Positions 61,358 to 64,000 of a stretch of DNA of 64,000 bases are shown piece by piece; the first letter of the stretch is position 1, and every line of letters begins with the position of its first letter. The position numbers and the translations under genes are program-made. The notes beneath the pieces are model-generated. The model did not search any database. It had not been told where the DNA came from and was given only the letters and a program-made list of their open reading frames with translations. This DNA comes from Hermatobates lingyangjiaoensis (taxonomy: Eukaryota; Arthropoda; Insecta; Hemiptera; Hermatobatidae), in assembly GCA_026182355.1 (NCBI GenBank), contig JAPFBL010000313.1, forward strand, positions 1-64,000, read 5' to 3'.

Positions 61358-61666
61358 TTAATGGATGTAGGTAGCATAGCCAAGACCATGAGCATAAGGA
61401 GAGGCGTAGGTAAGAGGAGCGGCAGCATACGTGACGGCAGGTGCATGTGCGACGGCGACTGCGGGGGCGGCGAGGGCGACAGGCTTGTTGACGGTCCTAT
61501 AGGTGTTGTGGTAGGAGGTGGCGATGGGGGCGTGAGCGACGGCCACTGCGGGTGCGTGGGCGACGGCCAAGGGGGCGGCGTAGGTCCTGACCAGGGGAGC
61601 GGTGGCGTAGGTGGCCAGGGGGGCATAGCCGGCGTGGACTGCGGCCAGCAGGCAGCTCAACAGCAC
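61358..61666 (-). CDS. secreted low-complexity cuticular protein, last exon (first exon not in window)
   Basis: The exon encodes 102 residues from [12 protein letters not shown], the rest of a signal peptide, to YIH-stop. It is preceded by a splice acceptor CGACAG (61667-61669 is CAG), in phase 0, exactly as in the + strand gene. An ATG just upstream would give MRQVLLSC, but the match to the MYKL|VVLSC gene indicates that CAG is intronic. No MYKL-type exon with a GTAAGT donor was found up to 64000, so exon 1 probably lies beyond the window and the intron exceeds 2.3 kb. The mature part is Ala/Pro/Val-rich with AVAHAPA repeats, the core [18 protein letters not shown] and a Tyr/Gly-rich end ([13 protein letters not shown]). 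It is shorter than the 144-residue relative, mainly through fewer AHAAPA and PLVHSA repeats. GC-rich, like the other gene. The + strand ORF overlapping it is a shadow. Confidence 0.88.
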   Translation of the reverse strand: MLLSCLLAAVHAGYAPLATYATAPLVRTYAAPLAVAHAPAVAVAHAPIATSYHNTYRTVNKPVALAAPAVAVAHAPAVTYAAAPLTYASPYAHGLGYATYIH

Positions 61667-61729
61667 CTGTCGCATACCAGAGTAAGCCTGACGCTTCTCA
61701 ACACCCTAACTAACTTACACATGCTTTAA

Positions 61730-62011
61730 GCAAGCTTTCTAGATATTTGCAACAATTAAACTGAAATTTACTATTTTACAAGAATTTACTATCGTAAGTA
61801 ATATATGTTAGGATTAAAAAAAAAAGACAAAAACAGCATTATAGAAAAAGAATATCTAAAAAAGAATACAAAGCTGAACACCTATACAAAAGTACAATTA
61901 CAAATTGGTAAAGAACAAAAAGAAATCAATTAAGATGCATTCAACCTTGTGCTTCGAAAGATTGTCATTAAAAACATGCATGAAACTAATTTATATGAAT
62001 ATAAAAAAAAA
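61730..62011. other. presumed intron of the second cuticle gene
   Basis: AT-rich sequence without exon features. The presumed intron continues through the two repeats below to the window's end. Confidence 0.4.
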
Positions 62012-62100
62012 GTTGGGTTTTTGAATCTGACGAAGACCGCTTGTTACGGTTGTAAGATCTTAGTCTTGTTTTCCCATTTTCTTATTGTGGTTTGATCATT
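62012..62100 (+). mobile_element. FB-A half copy
   Basis: A single right arm from GTTGGGTTTTTGAATCTGAC to TTTGATCATT. The motif reads CTGACGAA, GACCG/CGGTT, then GTAA instead of GAAA. Confidence 0.8.
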
Positions 62101-62560
62101 AAATACATGTATATGACAGTGTATGAATGCACGCTAAGATATGTCTGTTTTTTGAATGAATGCAATTTCAAACGCATTTTAAAATACTAGTTTCAAAATG
62201 ATTTATTAAAAAAATAATTAAGATGTTAATTACTGTAACTATTACTGAACCTGAAATATTTAAATTTTTATATAGATAAAAATACTCGTAGATATGCTGA
62301 AAACAAAAAATAATTTTTACAACTCTCAATTGCTTTTGCATTACTGTTGATACTAATGTTGTAAAAATGAAAACTGATTCTCTAATTAATGATAAAGCGT
62401 AACCATTATTTGATAAAGTTAATTACGAGTAAATGCCAGGTTAATCAATTTTAAACAAAAATAATAACTTTAAGGCAATGAAATATTAATGTACAAATAA
62501 ATAAAATGTATAGTTATTATGAATTTATGGTATATAATTCAAATAGAATTTTTAATTTTT
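62101..62560. other. AT-rich DNA, nothing recognised
   Basis: No features beyond simple AT-rich sequence. Confidence 0.4.
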
Positions 62561-63830
62561 TTTACTTTACTATAAGTAAAGTATATTGTCATTAAAAAAA
62601 ATTCGATTCAGAGATTTTGACGGATTTACGTGTTTTCAGCTCCCTAAAGTCGTATTGTGACGTTTTTTCGATGATGTCTGTATGTGTAAATATTGGTGTA
62701 TATTCGCTACAGTCTTTGATAGATCAAATTGATATTTTATACAAAATTGGGCCTCAATTTTAGGGTTCAAGGTGTAGATAAACCCTTATTGTTTAGGGCA
62801 ATTATGCATCATGGAAAGGTCACTTTGTTGAGTTTTAAACATTTTATTTCTCCTAAACTCTAACTTCACAATCTCGAAATGTTAGCATTATAATGCAGAG
62901 AAAAAAGAATTAGCTAAAAGATTCCTCAATTTTTATACATCTGGAAATATTTTTTTTTTTTTTCAATAAAATGTAAATTTTTTACTTATGACTCAATCTG
63001 AAAGCTAATAAAGATGCAAGTCATACTGTTTGACGAATTGAAATTAAATTATACCTAAAAATAGACCATTAATGGGGACGAGTTTGAGGTCGCCATTATT
63101 ATAATTACAATAACGAAAAGCATGATATAGTACATTCTTTAATTTCAAAACAAAATTTTTTGACGCTAAACCGCTCAATAAAGAACAACGAAATTTCGCT
63201 AAAAAATTTAACAGAAAACTATCAATAAATAAACAGAACTTCTTAAAATTTCAATTACCGTACAATAAACAATACAGAGCAATAAAGCTATAAAAACTGA
63301 ATATTTATGCTGGATTAATGGATTACCACGGATCCTTGTCGAATTTTTTTACATTTATTTACATTGTTTACAATGACTCTTTTTAAATGAATCGCCCGAA
63401 ATAAAATTGATGTTTAGAGGTTTAATTAAAAAAAATATGATTTAATGACTAATTAAGTCATTTACTTTATGGAGTCATTATCATAGCAAATTAAAAATTT
63501 TCTATCGCAATGACTTAATATCTGATTTAATAAAAAGAAAATGCTTACATGTAAAAAATCAATGGGAATCAAACATTTTGTCGCTTTCCATGGTATGGTC
63601 GATTTGAAATACTCTGACAAATCTATATGTTGCATCCTTGAACAAAACTTAATATCAGATGTAGATTTTCTTGCATTTATGAAAATCTACCTTATGTTAT
63701 CTTAAGGTAATTTTAAATTGTAAGGAATGGACTCTTTTGTGCTATATTACAAAACGGATACTAATTTTAACCTAATGTCTTGATATTATGATTACTTATA
63801 GTAAAAGTTGAGTGTAGGCCACTCCAAATT
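62561..63830 (+). repeat. family B, full-length reference copy (1270 bp)
   Basis: Starts TTTACTTTACTATAAGTAAA and ends with AGTGTAGGCCACTCCAAATT. Both ends include a TTTACT-TATA-GTAAAG palindrome, and the 3' end is the tail module. There is no ORF of note. Copies or fragments in this window are at 17090, 18830, 19350, 24815, 34286, 56390, 56880 and 58766. It is non-autonomous; class uncertain. Confidence 0.85.
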
Positions 63831-64000
63831 GGTTATATATGTAATAATATTGTTTAACTTTCTATTAGAAAATGATTAGTGAATTTGAATAAATCAATCA
63901 TATTTCAAAATGGGCAGCTGGTAAAGTATAAAAATATTAATTATACATTTTAAAATAATATAACTATATAATATTTGGATGTAATATGTGACTATAATAT
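63831..64000. other. AT-rich end of window
   Basis: Nothing recognised. Confidence 0.4.

Noticed and set aside
61327..61729. Pro-rich minus-strand ORF and Gly-rich plus-strand ORF overlapping the second cuticle exon
   Set aside because: Both are out-of-frame readings of the same repetitive exon.

Overview
The window looks like insect nuclear DNA. It is AT-rich and gene-poor, with spliceosomal introns, two low-complexity alanine/proline cuticular protein genes and an insect-like TTAGG run at the end of one SINE. A hemimetabolous insect, perhaps a hemipteran, would fit, but that is inference. No bacterial features (operons, Shine-Dalgarno sites, CRISPR) were seen.

Only two host genes can be supported. 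One is complete on the + strand (exons 30826-30837 and 32215-32637, TATA box at 30755). The other is on the - strand (last exon 61358-61666; its first exon is not in the window). They converge, 29 kb apart, and encode related secreted cuticle proteins with the core [18 protein letters not shown]. They are probably members of one tandem cuticular gene cluster.

Most of what remains is decayed mobile DNA. Recognised types are: 3' ends of a Jockey-like LINE (1-750, 2880-4010, 6420-6925, 48074-48566, 56690-56870) and a second Jockey-type reverse transcriptase (39030-39800); three Helitron-related loci (helicase remnant at 14200-15065, a nearly intact-ended element at 37269-38643, and a decayed relative at 48650-49733); three hAT-type elements with 8-bp target duplications (5590-6199, 10060-10861, 51841-52313); Penelope-like (PLE) fragments (39968-40140, 46590-47302); a protein-primed DNA polymerase B fragment of Polinton/Maverick type (8540-8785); three copies of a tRNA-derived SINE; two unnamed interspersed repeat families, called B (about 1.27 kb) and D (about 0.8 kb) here; and several tandem repeats, including ten 40-bp units at 55182-55581.

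The most interesting signal is a population of foldback repeats sitting in (TA)n tracts (3091-3843, 12043-12680, 15822-16483, 18474-18690, 36927-37256, 43789-44282, 46374-47751). Although otherwise dissimilar, they carry the same RNA-like pattern: CTGA-N-GA-N, a short hairpin, then GAAA. In one element the two arms differ by a compensated base-pair change. The same pattern lies between a PLE C-terminus and the next PLE N-terminus, so I read it as a PLE-derived element related to the hammerhead core, though it departs from a canonical hammerhead. A second signal is a shared 3' tail (hairpin GAGTG/CACTC followed by T-run) on the LINE copies, family B and family D, as expected if B and D use the LINE's machinery.
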